DNA of 64,000 bases from NCBI GenBank assembly GCA_022496805.1, contig CM040085.1, positions 51,200,234-51,264,233 on the forward strand, written 5' to 3'. Both the position numbers and the translations under genes were made by a program. The number at the start of each line of letters is the position of its first letter. The first letter of the stretch is position 1. Below are positions 11,408 to 24,191 of this stretch, one piece after another. The notes under the pieces were generated by a model. That model had not been told where the DNA came from, did not search any database, and saw only the letters and a list, made by a program, of their open reading frames with translations. Origin of the DNA: Pohlia nutans. Lineage: Eukaryota > Streptophyta > Bryopsida > Bryales > Mniaceae.

Positions 11408-13304
11408 CCGTTTGACGCGCTTGCTTTCACATAGTGGACGATGAATATATTCAAATTATTCTCTTGACTACATACATGGACAATTTTCATCCATCCAATA
11501 TTCTCTTGGTTCTTATGCTAGTTGACTATCATTTGTATGGTATGGATCTTCAAAATAAGATACTATGATTTTTTTTTAAATGACAGAATTGGATTATGTC
11601 AAGTTTCATTCTTGGTTCAAAAAGTGAGATCTTAAACATGATTTTCCAAAATAAGTAGAATTAAATAATGAAACCATACCATCTCATAGAGCATGTTATT
11701 CCAAATTCAATACAATAGTTTTTAATTTCTTTTTGTTAATTTGGGATTTTTAATTAAATTTCAAAAGAATAGTTAAAAAATTAATTACAACCTTTTAATA
11801 AAAACTATGATAAACCAACTGTATAGATGTGATCTTCACATAGACATTTACAACTTAGCTTTGTACATCAACTCCATTTTTGTTATTCATCAAACATTTC
11901 ATAACGCATTTTTGAAATCAATGTTGAATGGGGATGTTAATCTTTAAGCGGGCAAGGAGCCCCATGGGGCCATGTTTGATCATTTTTCAATGAAATGCTG
12001 ATTTTCACCTAGTTCCGAATTTCAAATGAAATTGGTCCCAACTAAGAATGTGTGGGAATTGTCTTCTACTTTCTAGTCCAATTTGCGGTTCTTCAAAAGT
12101 GTTAACATTGCGTTTTTTTACAGCACTTTAAAGCTCACAACCCTAAAATTTGAGTGTACACTGCAGAAACAATTTTTCAATCGAATTTCTTTTTATGTAA
12201 GCTTGAGAAGCATGCAACCTACAACTTGTTGTTCATCACTATTAGTTACATTTATCCTAAAAAGAATCATATTATTTTAGAAATTTTTGTAATTACTATG
12301 GCTATCACAAGAGAAAACTTTGAAAAATCTCATAAAATTCATTTTTGTTTAAATAATTATGAAAAAAATCAGTGTAAATTAGTTTAAGGGTACATTATAT
12401 GAGAAAAATACCTAAAAATATATAACACATTTTAAAATGTGAGAAATTGATGAGGTTTGACCGGATAAATGTAGGGTTAAATGGACGCTTAACCCTTTAG
12501 TGCCCAGCTGACCACATTATGGTCACTGCACCGTTCGAAATGCAAATAGCAGAGAATCCGTGAAGAATTGGAACTTCAGTTTTGAAGTTCAGATTATGCC
12601 ACATACATTATACATCTTCCAGAAAAAGAAAATTTCAATTTGGAATTGTACAACTATCAAAATACCTATCAACAGAACGCGAAAATACTGCAAATACTTG
12701 GAAATACAACAAATACTTACAAATACAACACATGTATTATGCAGTATTTCTTGTGTTTGGAAGTTTGTTATCTTGTTTTATTTTTTTGGATTGTGTTCTC
12801 TTCTTCATCTTCCATCAGTGTGTGTAATCCGATCTTGACTAATGTACCCACTCCTGTCAATTTTTAACGTATAAAATTTTGTCTGAATCATATATAGATA
12901 AGTCACTTTCACTTATAAAATTCACAATAATTATGTGTGAGTCTATTCTTGATATGAAAGATTGCAACGGAGAAGTGTTGATATAGGGCATAGCTGAACT
13001 TCTTTACTTTTATTTTTGAAAATTTAACCCAAATTCTATTTAACTTTGAAGTCACACACCCCTCAAAATCTCATTTTTGAGCGTGCATTATACAGTTCAA
13101 ATACATACTATAATCTTCCAATCCCACCATTGGATGATTCTCAAATTTTAACAAAATGTGTGCTCTCCAGTTGAGAATAGAATTGTACGGCTACTTTCTA
13201 ATTTAATCCATTCTATTTTAGGTAGTCTCAATCACAGTGGAAAAATCCACTGAAATCCAGTGCTCCCAGTACAGTACCCTGGGCACTAAAGGGTTAAGGG
13301 TTAA
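11408..13304. mobile_element. Three-layer nest of TTAA-flanked MITEs
   Basis: The outer layer is a family C element starting TTAA|CCGTTTGACGCG at 11404. Its right terminal repeat is cut at TTAA 11937-11940 by a family D element (11941-13300). That element's own right terminal repeat is cut at TTAA 12489-12492 by a family F element (12493-13293). After the F element the sequence reads TTAA-GGG-TTAA, which is exactly the displaced end of the D element. The remaining family C end past 13304 is eroded. Confidence 0.7.
12493..13293. mobile_element. TTAA-flanked MITE, family F, innermost copy
   Basis: It has perfect 15-bp terminal inverted repeats CCCTTTAGTGCCCAG / CTGGGCACTAAAGGG between TTAA at 12489-12492 and 13294-13297. 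The length is 801 bp. A subterminal palindrome CTGACCACATTATGGTCA lies just inside the left end. No ORF. This is the best-preserved member and therefore probably the youngest in the nest. Confidence 0.82.
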
Positions 13305-14496
13305 AAGATTGAGGGTGAACTTACAAAGAAGTGGGACTCGGGGAGGAAGCACGCTTCCAACGATAATGCTCTTCTACTGTTGTACTGTACTACAGTGTTG
13401 TTGTACCAGAGCTACAGTAGCATGACTGTAATGGAAGGAAAAGGGGGAGATTGATCCAAAAGTAACCTCTTGGGCATAAAAACATATTCCTCCAGGTGCC
13501 AATTCCACTACAGCCTGCTTCTACATTCTACAACGAAGACTACAAGTGTCCAACCTACTTCTAGATTTTTCAAATCTTCACGTTGAGTACATGCTCGTTA
13601 GTTGCACATGCATTCTAGTAGGTTGGATAAGCATTTCACTACATTGAACTTTGTGAAAGATATTCTCTGATTACTACATGTTCACTGGACATACCTAAAA
13701 CCATCCAAACTCAATTCCCCACCCTATCATTGACCCCAATTTCATCTCACTTTCAATGGACACTAAATGTAGTGAGTGACAAGTGGAAATGGGTGTAAAT
13801 AGAGCCATTTTAGCTACTTTAATGAATGAAACTGAAAATTACAAAATGATGATTAAGCAATTAAGATCATGATGAAAGCAATTTAAGAAGGCAAAAAAAT
13901 AGATTCCTTGGATGTAAATAGAGGTAGTGTAAGGTTACTTCTTTATCAACTATAGGCTCTAGGGGTATTTTTTGGGTTTTTGGGTCATCTAACTTTAGCC
14001 TAGAAAATTGGGCATGCAAGTGAATGAGGTGAATTTTTTATGCACAATTTGTTAAATTTTTAATTTGAAAAACTAGATGATGGATTTATGTTTTTTCATT
14101 CATTCTGTCATTTTCATTCAACATATTGGGCTTACGCAAAACCCTTCATACATTGTATTTTTTTCATCCAACATCTAGGCCTTTTCATCCACTATGTGTG
14201 GCTCATGAAGTCCTAGCCCGACAAGCAACCGGTGCGTGCCACTGCCTTGGTGGCTACATGAGGTGGCATTTTTCTCATTATGTTCCCATATGCTGATTCT
14301 CCCAACAAATTTCTGAAGCAAACTATCTCTAAAAAGCAAAAAGACAAAAAAACAAAAAAAAACCATGATAAATTCATTTTGAATGATTATAGAGCATTTT
14401 TGGGATGTTCATGGCCCCCACCAAAGAGCGGTTTAATCTATTTCAAAAGCCAACATTCATGATAAGAATTTCAGAAGGAATGATTTTATCAAAGTA
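13305..14496. other. Intergenic stretch, nothing recognised
   Basis: No supported exon, RNA or bounded repeat was seen. Short ORFs here lack any recognisable motif. Confidence 0.4.
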
Positions 14497-14499
14497 TAC

Positions 14500-15935
14500 C
14501 CTTTGAGCGTCCACATAGTAAACAATGAATAGATTCAAACTATTCTCTTGACTACATACATGGACAATTTTCATCCATCGAAATTTTTCTTGGTTCTTGT
14601 ATTAGTTGACTATCATTTGTATAGTACCGAGTATGGTACAGATCTTCAAAGTAAGATATTATGATTTTTTGAAAAACAACACAATTGGTTAATATCAAGT
14701 TTCATTCTTAGTTCAAAAAGTGAGACCTTAACGCCTAAAGGACCACGAGGACACTTTGTGTTCAAGAATAATTTAATTATTTTAGTAACTTATTTGGATT
14801 CCATAATTTTGACTCAATGTGAACTAGAGAATTGTAGATGTCTATTACAAAAACACAAAAATCCTTCAAGATGTGCAATCATGTTGTTCGATCCGTTAGG
14901 AAAAAACTAAAATGTCAATGCAGCTAAATTTGGGACATGGTAGTTAGGGAGGTTGATGACTTGGAGGGCGTTTTCACACTAGGGCGTTAGATTTGCCCCA
15001 AAAAAAGTGTACAATATGTAAAACATTTGTCATTATTGCGTTATTAACACTATATAATAATTACAGAAAATGTTTAAATATATTTTCAATCAAATCTTTT
15101 GATAATCTTTGGAATCTTTTCTACATATTTTATATTATTTTGGAATATTTTAGAATATTCCAACAATATTTTTACAACTAACAACAATCACAAACACCGG
15201 CTCAACCAACCACCAACAAGTCACTTCACCCAATCATAAATCTTTTGGAATCAATCATTGTTGTTGTCTTTAGTTTCAGAACACCGTTTTTTGTGAGCAC
15301 CTAGATACAATACATCTTTGTATGCCTATGAAATTTCAAACGTTAATCATGGTTCTAGAATTTATGAGAATGTTTGTAGTGAATGACCTGTTGATTGTGT
15401 TAGAAAATGTTAGAATATAACTCATGATCAAACCATATAATCATGTAATATATATGGTAGATTGCTCTGAAAATTGATATACAATCTCACTACTAAGTCT
15501 TTTTTGAGCTTCAACGGTGAAGCTTTCTACATGAACACCAATTGAAAGATACATATACGTTTTTGAAATATCATGAGAAGTGATAAAATTTTAGAGACGA
15601 TCATGGTCCTTTAGGGGTTAAAGAGGATTTTCCAAAATAAGTAGAATCAAATAATGGAAACCATACCATCTCGTAGTGCATGTTATTCCAATTTCATTAC
15701 AATATATTTTTTGATTATTTTGTGTTAATTTGGGATTTTAAATTAAATTTCAAGAGAAAATTTTGCAAAATTAATTAAAATTAATTAATAAAAATTATGA
15801 TGAACCCAATTGTATAGATGTAATCTTTACATTGACATTTAGAACTTTGCTTCTGTACATCAACTCCAATTTTATTATTCATCAAACATTTTATAACAAA
15901 TCTTTGAAAACAATGCTTAATTTTAGTTGACTTTT
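14500..15935. mobile_element. TTAA-type MITE, family C, interrupted copy
   Basis: The left part (14500-14727) and right part (15622 to about 15930) together follow the family C consensus seen at 36642-37163. The left flank has decayed (TATA instead of TTAA). The insertion at 14732-15617 splits the consensus GAGACCTTAAACATGATTTT at its TTAA. The right terminus is lost and runs into a truncated family B end. Confidence 0.6.
14732..15617. mobile_element. 886-bp TTAA-flanked MITE nested in family C
   Basis: TTAA|CGCCTAAAGGACCACGA on the left and CATGGTCCTTTAGGGG|TTAA on the right give a 12-bp TIR with one mismatch at position 2. The interrupted host sequence is known from the 11.6-kb and 36.8-kb copies, where it contains a single TTAA. 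The interior (about 14965-15180) shares motifs with 41905-42130, including a TTTTCxCACTAGGGxGT start and repeated TTTGGAATATTTT. Confidence 0.72.
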
Positions 15936-16176
15936 TCAAGAGTACTTTTTAGTTGACTTTAAAATCTTCAAAATTTTGAGTGGAACACTATAACATGAAA
16001 TGAGGCATAAAAATTTCACAAATCATCCCCTTTCTAATTGGATCACACATGCACGAAGCTAACGTCCCATGAAAGTTTCTGTAAAAAATCCACACTGCAA
16101 AAAGTGCATGATGGATGAGAAATAAGATTTCAAATCCGTACATCATGCAAAATATGCATGGTTGGACGGTTAGGGG
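15936..16176. mobile_element. TTAA-type MITE, family B, truncated right half
   Basis: The sequence matches the right half of the 6414-6982 copy (AATCATCCCCTTTCTAAT, AAAAAGTGCATGATGGATGA) and ends GGACGGTTAGGGG|TTAA. Its TTAA (16177-16180) is shared with the start of the next element, so the two are joined head to tail through one tetranucleotide. Confidence 0.65.
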
Positions 16177-16180
16177 TTAA

Positions 16181-16906
16181 CCCCTCAACGCCTTGGAGGT
16201 CAAATCTGGCTTATAAATGTAACTTACTATTCAATTCCAACTGCTACATACATGATTTCCATCCAATTCTTTTTGTGAAGGATTTTTCTTGGTCATGCCA
16301 CCCCCTAAGTTAAATTCAGATCATTCAAGATATTTTTAGATTTTACATGGGGTCCCAACTACAAAATGAGTTTAAAAATGGTCTATCGTGGAGTGTATTT
16401 TGGATGTTTTTTGCTTCTTTTGCTTAAATTAAATTTAGGCCATGAAAATATGTTCTATTGCATTTGAGCTGAACTAACAAAATGAAGCTTGCCAAGTCCA
16501 GTTTCTACTCCACTTTTAATCTTTGATTTTTTTTGAAAATTAATTAATTTATTACAATTACAAGTTCAGTGGCTATTACCATGGTGAAGCAACATTTTCT
16601 AAATTTAGATACATGGATGATTTTCATTTACTAAAATTTTCTTCATTGTAATTTACATCTTTGATAAAAAAAATAGAATTTTTGAGTACAATATAAAATT
16701 GATTTTAATTCTTTTTACAATCACTTCAAAAAATCACAGTAAGTTCAGAGTTTCATCAAAAAATTTGAAAAATTCATGATTTGTAGTAGACACGTGACTT
16801 CATCCACTAAAAATATAAAGTTAGAATTCTTGTATTATTTATAGTGGGAAAATTGAGTGTGAGAGATAAAGCATGATTCCATGGTCATAGGCCCGACCTT
16901 CAGGGG
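16181..16906. mobile_element. TTAA-flanked MITE, family A copy 2
   Basis: Starts TTAA|CCCCTCAACGCC and ends CTTCAGGGG|TTAA (16907-16910). It is co-linear with 2160-2861 and 59176-59893. 726 bp, no ORF. Confidence 0.75.
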
Positions 16907-16910
16907 TTAA

Positions 16911-18787
16911 AGGGATAATCATCATCATACTCATGAATAGGTACATGTCAGAAATAGAAAATTGATATACTTTGGAAGACTTGAAGGCATATCATCATAT
17001 TTATACATGTGGGATTCTTGAGATGAAGCTTCAGAAAGCAAACACCACCATCCCAGCTGCCTTGCTTTGTTGATTTTCCTACAATAATGAAAATTGAAAA
17101 AGTCTTGAAGTTAGAATACAAACTCGTTCAAGAATTAACACATAAAACCTAGAATGTCTCTTTTAAGTAAAATAACATACTTCTTTACTTTTGTAAGAAT
17201 TCCAAGATAATCCACAATATATTGCGATATACTTCCTTACTACAAACATCCACTATAAAGAAAAAATTAAGTATCAATATCAAAATATTAGTGTAATAGC
17301 TTAACATTACAATGTTGTTAAATGAAAAAATGAAAATACTTAAAAAGAAGGCATAAAAGGCTTACTCAATTATGTGTTGAAATTTGCGTGCCACCTCTAT
17401 GAATTTAATTCCAAACCTCCAAAGCTGCAAGCTAATTTTGATTGCGCACAATGATGCTCTCTTCAAAACATTTAACATCTTCAACTTCAAGTAACTTTGC
17501 GCAAAGCACTCTTGTTTATGGTATTATTTTTCTTTCCTATTTCTCATCATATAGCATTAAACTGTTTGACATCTAATTGACAAACCATTTGAGGAGAATT
17601 TTTAAGAATTATTTTTCGTTTTACGGGTTGAACATATAGATATATATATACACACACATATATATATATATATTAACAACTTAAAAAATGATCTTATTTC
17701 ACATATGACGTGTGGCGACATACACAAGTGCAAAATTAAATCTATAAGGTTCTTCCATCGGTAACAAAGGAACAAGAATCTCTATAAGTTACATATTCTC
17801 TAGCAAGCAGACACTCACTGTAGTGAAAGAGGCACGACTGGTATTCTAAAGTGGGACAAAATGATGACTGATCACTAATGGGGAGACCCAAAACATAGTT
17901 CAGTTTTTGAGGTTTTGGGCCAACATCTGCTATGGTCCCCGACCTCTCTTTTGGGATCCATTTGGTCATGGCGTCTTCTTCCTCCTCGGTATGTCCTAAG
18001 GCCACTTTGGACAATGGACCAAGAAGTCATCCCATGCCTTTCCAAAGGCCGATTCACGTTATGGCCGAAGGTCAAGAGGTCGTCAAATTCCATCAATTAA
18101 ATTGCAAGAAAGCCAAAAATTGGCCTCTCAGTTCTTCACACTAGAGGCTAAAGTCTAAAAGTGTTTGCCCTCCAAAATGCCAACATGCCAACACTTTTTG
18201 ACCATTTTGGCATTGAAGTAATGGACTCTCGAGGAAAAATTGGGTGAAATGAGAATGAAAACCCAATTCTCCCTTAAGAGCCCGTTGGATTTTTGAACTA
18301 ATGGTATTTTAATGAGTTATCAAAGGCTTGACAGTCAAAGGCTTGGACTTTGAATTTGGCCTTTGGGGCTTCACACTAAGGTCAACTGAAGGCTCCAATT
18401 TCTATATATTTTTATATATATTTTAAGCCCAAGTCTTAGGACTCTCAACATGAACTGACTATGAACTCCAATGGCCTCTCGCTTCTATATCTATACGAAT
18501 TATAAAATACAAATGAGTAATTCGGAAGAAAAGTAAGCAAGAAAAAGAAGAAACCATGTGCTAAGGACATAAGATTCTTTAGTCTTTGTGAGCTGTAACT
18601 TGGAGTAAGAATTGTTGCACAAGAATCACTATGACGAATTTTAGAATATTGGACATGCCATGTCATTATTTATCTAGGGAATGATGATGGAGGGTTGGAA
18701 GTTCACAATAGCCAACCCTCAAGAATCACATGTTTTGAATTTTTTTATTTTTCATGCAATGAGAGCAAATGGGTGAACCTTATGGAG
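16911..18787. other. Intergenic stretch with decayed repeats
   Basis: Holds a short TA/CA dinucleotide tract near 17638-17672 and a degenerate relative of the AGGGCCG hAT-like MITEs at about 18040-18400. No coding exon could be supported. Confidence 0.4.
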
Positions 18788-18790
18788 TAA

Positions 18791-19087
18791 GAGCATCTCC
18801 AACGCGGCTCGCCAAGGATCTGGCACACTCCAAAAGCGGATGAAAAATACTAAGGGCCCTTTGAAAAAACCACTTGATCCTCTATTGTAGCGTGTGTGAT
18901 AGATGACACTTCAAACTCTAAGTTTAGTTGACTATATCCCACATTCTACTTGTGATTGGTCCATGGACTATTTTAATGTACACTTTGAAAGAGCTTTTGA
19001 GGGTGGGGAACTTTAACGTGAAGGGCTCTTCAAATATGGATGATAAATTTTAGCGAGCCGCTTTTAGCGTGCATGGTTGGAGATGCT
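18791..19087. mobile_element. PIF/Harbinger-like MITE upstream of ankyrin gene
   Basis: Left end TAA|GAGCATCTCCAACG and right end GGTTGGAGATGCT are inverted repeats, with inner GCGGCTCGCC / AGCGAGCCGC also pairing. The 297-bp element ends about 110 bp before the putative TATA box of the ankyrin gene, so it may lie within that promoter. The right target triplet has decayed. Confidence 0.6.
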
Positions 19088-19196
19088 GGAAGGAGAGAAA
19101 TCAATCAGGTTTGACTGAGAGTGAAAACAAAAATCCACTGCAGTTAGTAGTACTTCCAAAGTACACTTTGTTTATATTTAGGTTTGAGGACTGCTG

Positions 19197-19204
19197 TATA
19201 TATA
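19197..19204 (+). promoter_or_regulatory. Putative TATA box of the ankyrin gene
   Basis: TATATATA followed by GCGGGGG lies about 330 bp upstream of the chosen start codon. A run of AAGGC repeats (about 19280-19308) lies in the presumed 5' UTR. The TSS is not determined. Confidence 0.4.
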
Positions 19205-19532
19205 GCGGGGGTAATAACGTCCGCGCGGTATGTATGCACTCCAGGGTGCATGCACAATATTAGGCGCAACACCCCCGTCCAAGGCAAGGCAAGGCAAGGC
19301 AGGGCAGGCTCACAACCTGACACTCCGTCGTTTCCTCAAGTCTTCTTCTCTTCTCCACACTCCCGAATGCTGAAGAAGAATTTTTTTTTTACTCCACATC
19401 TCGCATCGATCGTTCCCCTTCAGTTTGAATCCATCCCTCCCTTGCGTTCTCTCAAGATCTTATTCCATCGGTGGGAGCCGGTTCTGTTTTGAGGTGTAGC
19501 TGGGCTTGAGTGTGTGAGAAGCGATAGGAGCG

Positions 19533-21608
19533 ATGGGGGATGCGGAGGCGGTGGAGGGGGGTTTGGGAGCGACGGGGACGTTGCAGACGCTGTGTGCGCA
19601 TTGGGCGGAAGGATCTGACGAAGGCGAGCTTGTGCGGGCGCTGCAGGAGCTTTTGGACGCGGGCGCGGACCCCAACGAGGTGGACAGCTTCGAGCGCGCG
19701 CCGCTATCATTGCTGTGTATGAACAACAACGCGGGACCTTTCGTGGACGCGGCCAAGCTGCTCTTAACGGCTGGCGCCTCACCTTCCTCACCCGACGCTT
19801 GGGGCAGGTACTGGTCCTTTCTTACCTTGGTTAGGTCGTCGACCCGTCCGTTCCCTTGGGCAATGTCATGCCTGCAGTAGTAGTAGTAGTTGTTGTATTC
19901 TGAGTGTGATCGACTGATCAGGTAGAGCGAGGCTCATGAATGAATGAATGAATGAATTGATGGCGGAGGTAGGTCGGCCGGCGTGCAAAGAGAAAGAAAG
20001 AATGCTGCTCTCCTGCAGGCTGAGCCCCGGGAGCCATTGGTGTGTCTTAATTGTGTGCAGAAGAGCTTAGGAATGAAGCTGGTTCATCATCCTCTTGTTT
20101 GGGGGGGCCAGGACATCGCTGCACTGGTGCTGTGATCGCGGATGGCTGGCGGTCGCCGAGCTTCTCCTCGCCCGTGGAGCGCCTGTCAACGCCTGCACCA
20201 AGGTACTGTACCCCTGCAACGCTCCTCACTTGATCTCCATCTTCTGAACATTTCATCGTAAGCTGTTATAGCATTCAAATATACATATGTATGTTCTGTA
20301 TTTTTGGTTTCTGGTTTCTGGTTTTGATCTAGGTTGTCAAAAAGCGCGATTCTCAGTAGTGTTTTCAACGTTTTGGAATCTTCGTCTCTGTACTTACAGG
20401 TTAAGATCACTGTCTGATGAAGAAGAAATTATGGAAAGAACGCAATCTATGTATGTGACCAAGATTTTTAGGATGCGTATTTTGGACACCCTTGGGTTTT
20501 GGTGTGACTGCTGATCGGGTTGTTGTACTGGGTGTTTAGCAAGGAGACACGCCGTTGCTTTGGGCTGCAAAGGCCGGACACGTGAAGTTGGTGGAGCTGC
20601 TTTTAAAATCTGGTGCGTACTGAGAAAGTGTGTTCTGTTCTAGACATTGACTTGACGACGTCGTTTGTATATTCTCTTGATGTAGAATGTTGGGTTCAGA
20701 CAGTCACAGTTACTCGTCAAGTTACAACATTATATATATTTTCCTCCCAGTGATGGATGATGTACCATTTATGAACTACATGAAGTTGTACTACACCATG
20801 TCTAGATCAGATCAGCTAGCTGGGCTGGATATATATGAGCTTAAGTACTAAGTGTGTTGGATCTTGATATGATGATGATGATGATGAGTTGCAGGGTCTG
20901 ATCCACTCTTGCGCAACAATCGTGATGAGGCAGCTCTGGATGTGGCTGTGGATGAGGTGGTGTGCACTTTGATATCTTGTAAGCAACAACACTCCCAGCT
21001 AGTCTTTCTTTAAGTAAAGAATCCGAGTGTCAACAAAGTTGTGCGTACTAGAACCAGTTGATCTCTTAATAGGTCGATGAAAATACAGTTCCAGTTTTGA
21101 ACGAAACTGTAGAGGACTTTAGTAACTAGATAATGGGGCTTTCAAAAAATAAATGTAGACTGTATCATGCATAAAATTTTAAGCAACATCATATAGAAAC
21201 AAACATAACCATTTTATGGTGTTGTTTGAAAGATCTTGAAACAATCTACTTTGTTACATGATGTCTGGAATTATGTGTTGGTATATGTGTGTGTGTGTGT
21301 GTGTGTGTGTTGGGGTATATACATACCTGTGTGTGTGTCTTATGGGTGGCAATATAATGTTCACAGCTGCATGTGAAAAGAAGGCCTCCAATGTGCAAGA
21401 CTTGAAAGATAAAGCGGTTGTGGAGCCCAGTGAAACCAAAACGGAATTGGGTAGCCGGGCGTTGGCGGGGTTGCCAATGGGTGGGCAAGTGGGCACTTCA
21501 GGTGGACCATTATTCTCAGCGTACAAGAAGCAGCCCATGTCGTCCAGCGCTGGATCAGGCTCTGGGCCAGGACCCAAGAAAATGAAGATCACCCTCAAGA
21601 ACAAGTGA
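19533..21608 (+). CDS. Ankyrin-repeat protein, five exons, 254 aa
   Basis: Exons 19533-19807, 20112-20202, 20540-20612, 20895-20978 and 21367-21608 join in frame across GT-AG introns and total 765 nt including the stop. About four ankyrin repeats span residues 25-160. Clear units include GRTSLHWCCDRGWLAVAELL and QGDTPLLWAAKAGHVKLVEL, each with the usual TPLxxAxxxGxxxxxxxLL pattern. A low-complexity Gly/Ser/Pro tail ends in the basic KKMKITLKNK, which could be a nuclear or nucleic-acid contact, though that is a guess. No membrane segment or enzyme domain is present, so a protein-protein interaction role is likely. Exon 1 is very GC-rich compared with its surroundings. For exon 4 I chose the GTAAGC donor because the nearer GTGGTG donor would shift the frame of exon 5. 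The last intron holds a (GT)n tract. The start is the first ATG after the presumed 5' UTR. Confidence 0.88.
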
Positions 21609-22112
21609 ATAATAGCAATTGAGATCAAGCATATTCACATACATGTAAGGTCATGTATCATTCTACCACATAAGTCAACTGATCATTTTTCTAAGGTAGG
21701 CTCTAATGCTTGGCTTGTCAGTCCATTCCAGGCATGCACTACCTGCTGGAACTAATATTTTCATTCATGAGGTCATAGTCATTCGGTACCTAGGAAAGAA
21801 TCGAGTGTAGCTGGGACATTGGGAATGCCAGGCTGAGGTCCGTCTACCCTTCATTAAACTAACTCATCGTGTACAATGTCAAGGATTAGCAAGATCGTTC
21901 ACTCTTTTGGATATTGTGTACCACTCCTTCTTTAATTCTTTTTGGAAGGAGTATTGTTACTTACCGGTTTCAGTTTGGAATCCTTTGCATGTGTGACTGG
22001 ATGGAACTGGACTTGCAATCGGGTGGTTCTCGGGTATTTGCATGGTGAGATTCTATGTAATTTTCACATTTTCACCCTGCTCCTGTGGCATTCTACAGAC
22101 AGAAATTTTGTA

Positions 22113-22298
22113 CTCCTTGTGTTCCGAAATAAAATGCACCTGTGAGATTACAAATACATGAGCATCATTGGTTAATTAATGCAATGTATAGCGATGACAT
22201 AAGCTCGGACACAGGAGGCGAGCGGAAGAAGCTAACGATCAATTGTTACGGAACAAAAAGTATGTTCCCAAGTGCTTTTTATTTCAGAACAGAGGGAG
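22113..22298. mobile_element. Stowaway-like MITE, 186 bp
   Basis: TA|CTCCTTGTGTTCCGAAATAA on the left pairs with TTATTTCAGAACAGAGGGAG|TA on the right. The CTCCCTCYGTTCC start with a TA duplication is the classic plant Stowaway (mariner-related) signature. It lies about 500 bp past the ankyrin gene stop codon. Confidence 0.8.
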
Positions 22299-22300
22299 TA

Positions 22301-23700
22301 GTATACAGAGTTCCTCCAGTAGTACTATACATCTTGCATCCTTTCACTTGCTCAAAAAGAATCTGGAGCACTAAAGTATTGAAGAATTGAGAAACACTTT
22401 ATTCCATTATCATGCATGCAATTGTTGTCATACGAGAGACCCTAGGAGTAGGAGTGTAGGAGTGTAGGAGTAGGAGTGTCTGGAAGGAAATAAATAATTA
22501 AAATGTGAGTCACACTCACGTGAGCAAACGTAACATGAGCTCAAGATTGTGCAAGAAAAGAATTGGGATCACTGTTCGGGATACTTTTTGAGCCAACCAG
22601 TCAATGTCAAACTAATCGGATTTTTAAGAATATATCCTGTATATTTCTTTTATATATACTAAATATAACTAAATATAACTAATTTTTAGTCGTTTAGTCC
22701 GGATTTTTGCCTCTATTCTTGAGATTCAACCAATTATTTTGGAAAATCAACCGGTTGAGTTGTAACTAACCGCTGGTTCTTCCCGGGCTCATGTTTATTG
22801 ATTCTGTACACCTTATGAATCAAAAAGTGAACTTTAGTCCATTGTCATGCATGCAATTGTTGTCTTACTTGAGCCTAAATGTCTACATTCAAACCATCAA
22901 TTTCAATATTGTTTAAGTGATGTAGCCTAATTCAAAGGTCTTTATTCGGGAGATTTGTATAATATGATTGGGTATACTTTGGGTAATATTGCTCATTATA
23001 ACAAATACTTTGATACCAACTTAGAATTGGATGGAAGGAAATAGATAATTCAAATGTGAGTTACTTCCACCAAACATAACATGTGCATAGAAAGAATTTT
23101 AATTTAATTTTTTTTGATTTTATATTTAGTGATTCCAAGGGTGTTTAGATAGCATCTCAAGAATGTTATTTAGATCTAATGATTGCTTGCTAAAGAGAGA
23201 AATTATGGACAATTGTTGGTGGCAATCGTGCTATATGAATGAGTTATAGTTGATTGTGATGGTGGCATGAGAGGATAATTACACCTTATAGCAATCCTTG
23301 ACCAAAAAACAACCTCTTGATTTTTTTGCATAAGTCATATTTGGTTTGAACATAAGAGCCTAGGGTTGATTGGGACATCTACAATCAACACTTTCAAAAT
23401 TCTACATTGTCCAAAAATTACATGCTAAGATGCATTTGATTACTTTTTCAATTGTTGACCAACAAGAGTGACGAAAAAATAATCAAGGCAGTTCAATAAC
23501 AAAAATCATGCTCATAGGTTAGTTTGGATGCTTTTGGGTGTTTTGTACATAAGGTAATGCACCCTATTCCTGTCATGTGACTATCTATGACACCTTCCAA
23601 AGTCCCCGGGTGCCATTAACTTATCTGTTCACCATTGCTTTAAAAGAAGTATGGAAATGTGAGGTGAAAGTGAACTTATAAATAGAAACAAGACGTGCAG
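22301..23700. other. Intergenic stretch
   Basis: A short GGAGTGTAGGAGT direct repeat lies at about 22446-22480. Otherwise AT-rich sequence with no supported exon. The kinase region expected downstream of the receptor pseudogene was looked for here and not found. Confidence 0.4.
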
Positions 23701-24003
23701 CCCCAAAGTGAAATTTAGAAACAGGCCTGCAATATCACCCGATTAGCTGCGAGCTCGAAAGATCACTGTAAATCAGAGTAAAATTTTGTGTCATTGACAT
23801 CTCGAGATGAACATACCTGGAATTATGTCCACACGTCCACACATCCATACTGTTCTTTCAACAGATTCCTAAACCTTGTAAGCATGTGATAGTTGGAACT
23901 TAATAACAAATCGCCGTGCGCAGGGAAGCACTTACAGAGTGGTAATCATGCCTTCCGCGGTGCAAAAGACTCCTCTCCATGGAACTGGAAAGCATGGATC
24001 ACT

Positions 24004-24191
24004 ACCAAGTGCCCAGTCCAGCAGCACACTGGATGTTAAAGTTGAGCTCAATCAGATTCAGCGCTCTGGCTACACACCACCAGTAATACTTTTGTTTACC
24101 AAGTGCCCAGTCCAGCAGCACACTGGATGTTAAAGTTGAGCTCAATCAGATTCAGCACTCTGGCTACACACCACCAGTAATACTTTTGTTG
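24004..24191. repeat. 94-bp tandem duplication inside receptor pseudogene
   Basis: Two head-to-tail copies (24004-24097 and 24098-24191) start ACCAAGTGCCCAGTCCAGCA and differ at only a few positions. They duplicate part of the exon just before DPCFPVPW. The near identity shows the duplication is recent relative to the decay of the gene. Confidence 0.92.

Noticed and set aside
19420..19791. Minus-strand ORFs of 123 and 98 codons
   Set aside because: Antisense shadows of GC-rich exon 1 of the ankyrin gene.
21285..21310. ORFs reading through the (GT)n tract in the ankyrin gene
   Set aside because: The tract lies in intron 4. The splice at 21367 restores the frame from exon 4, so the Cys/Val run is not part of the protein.
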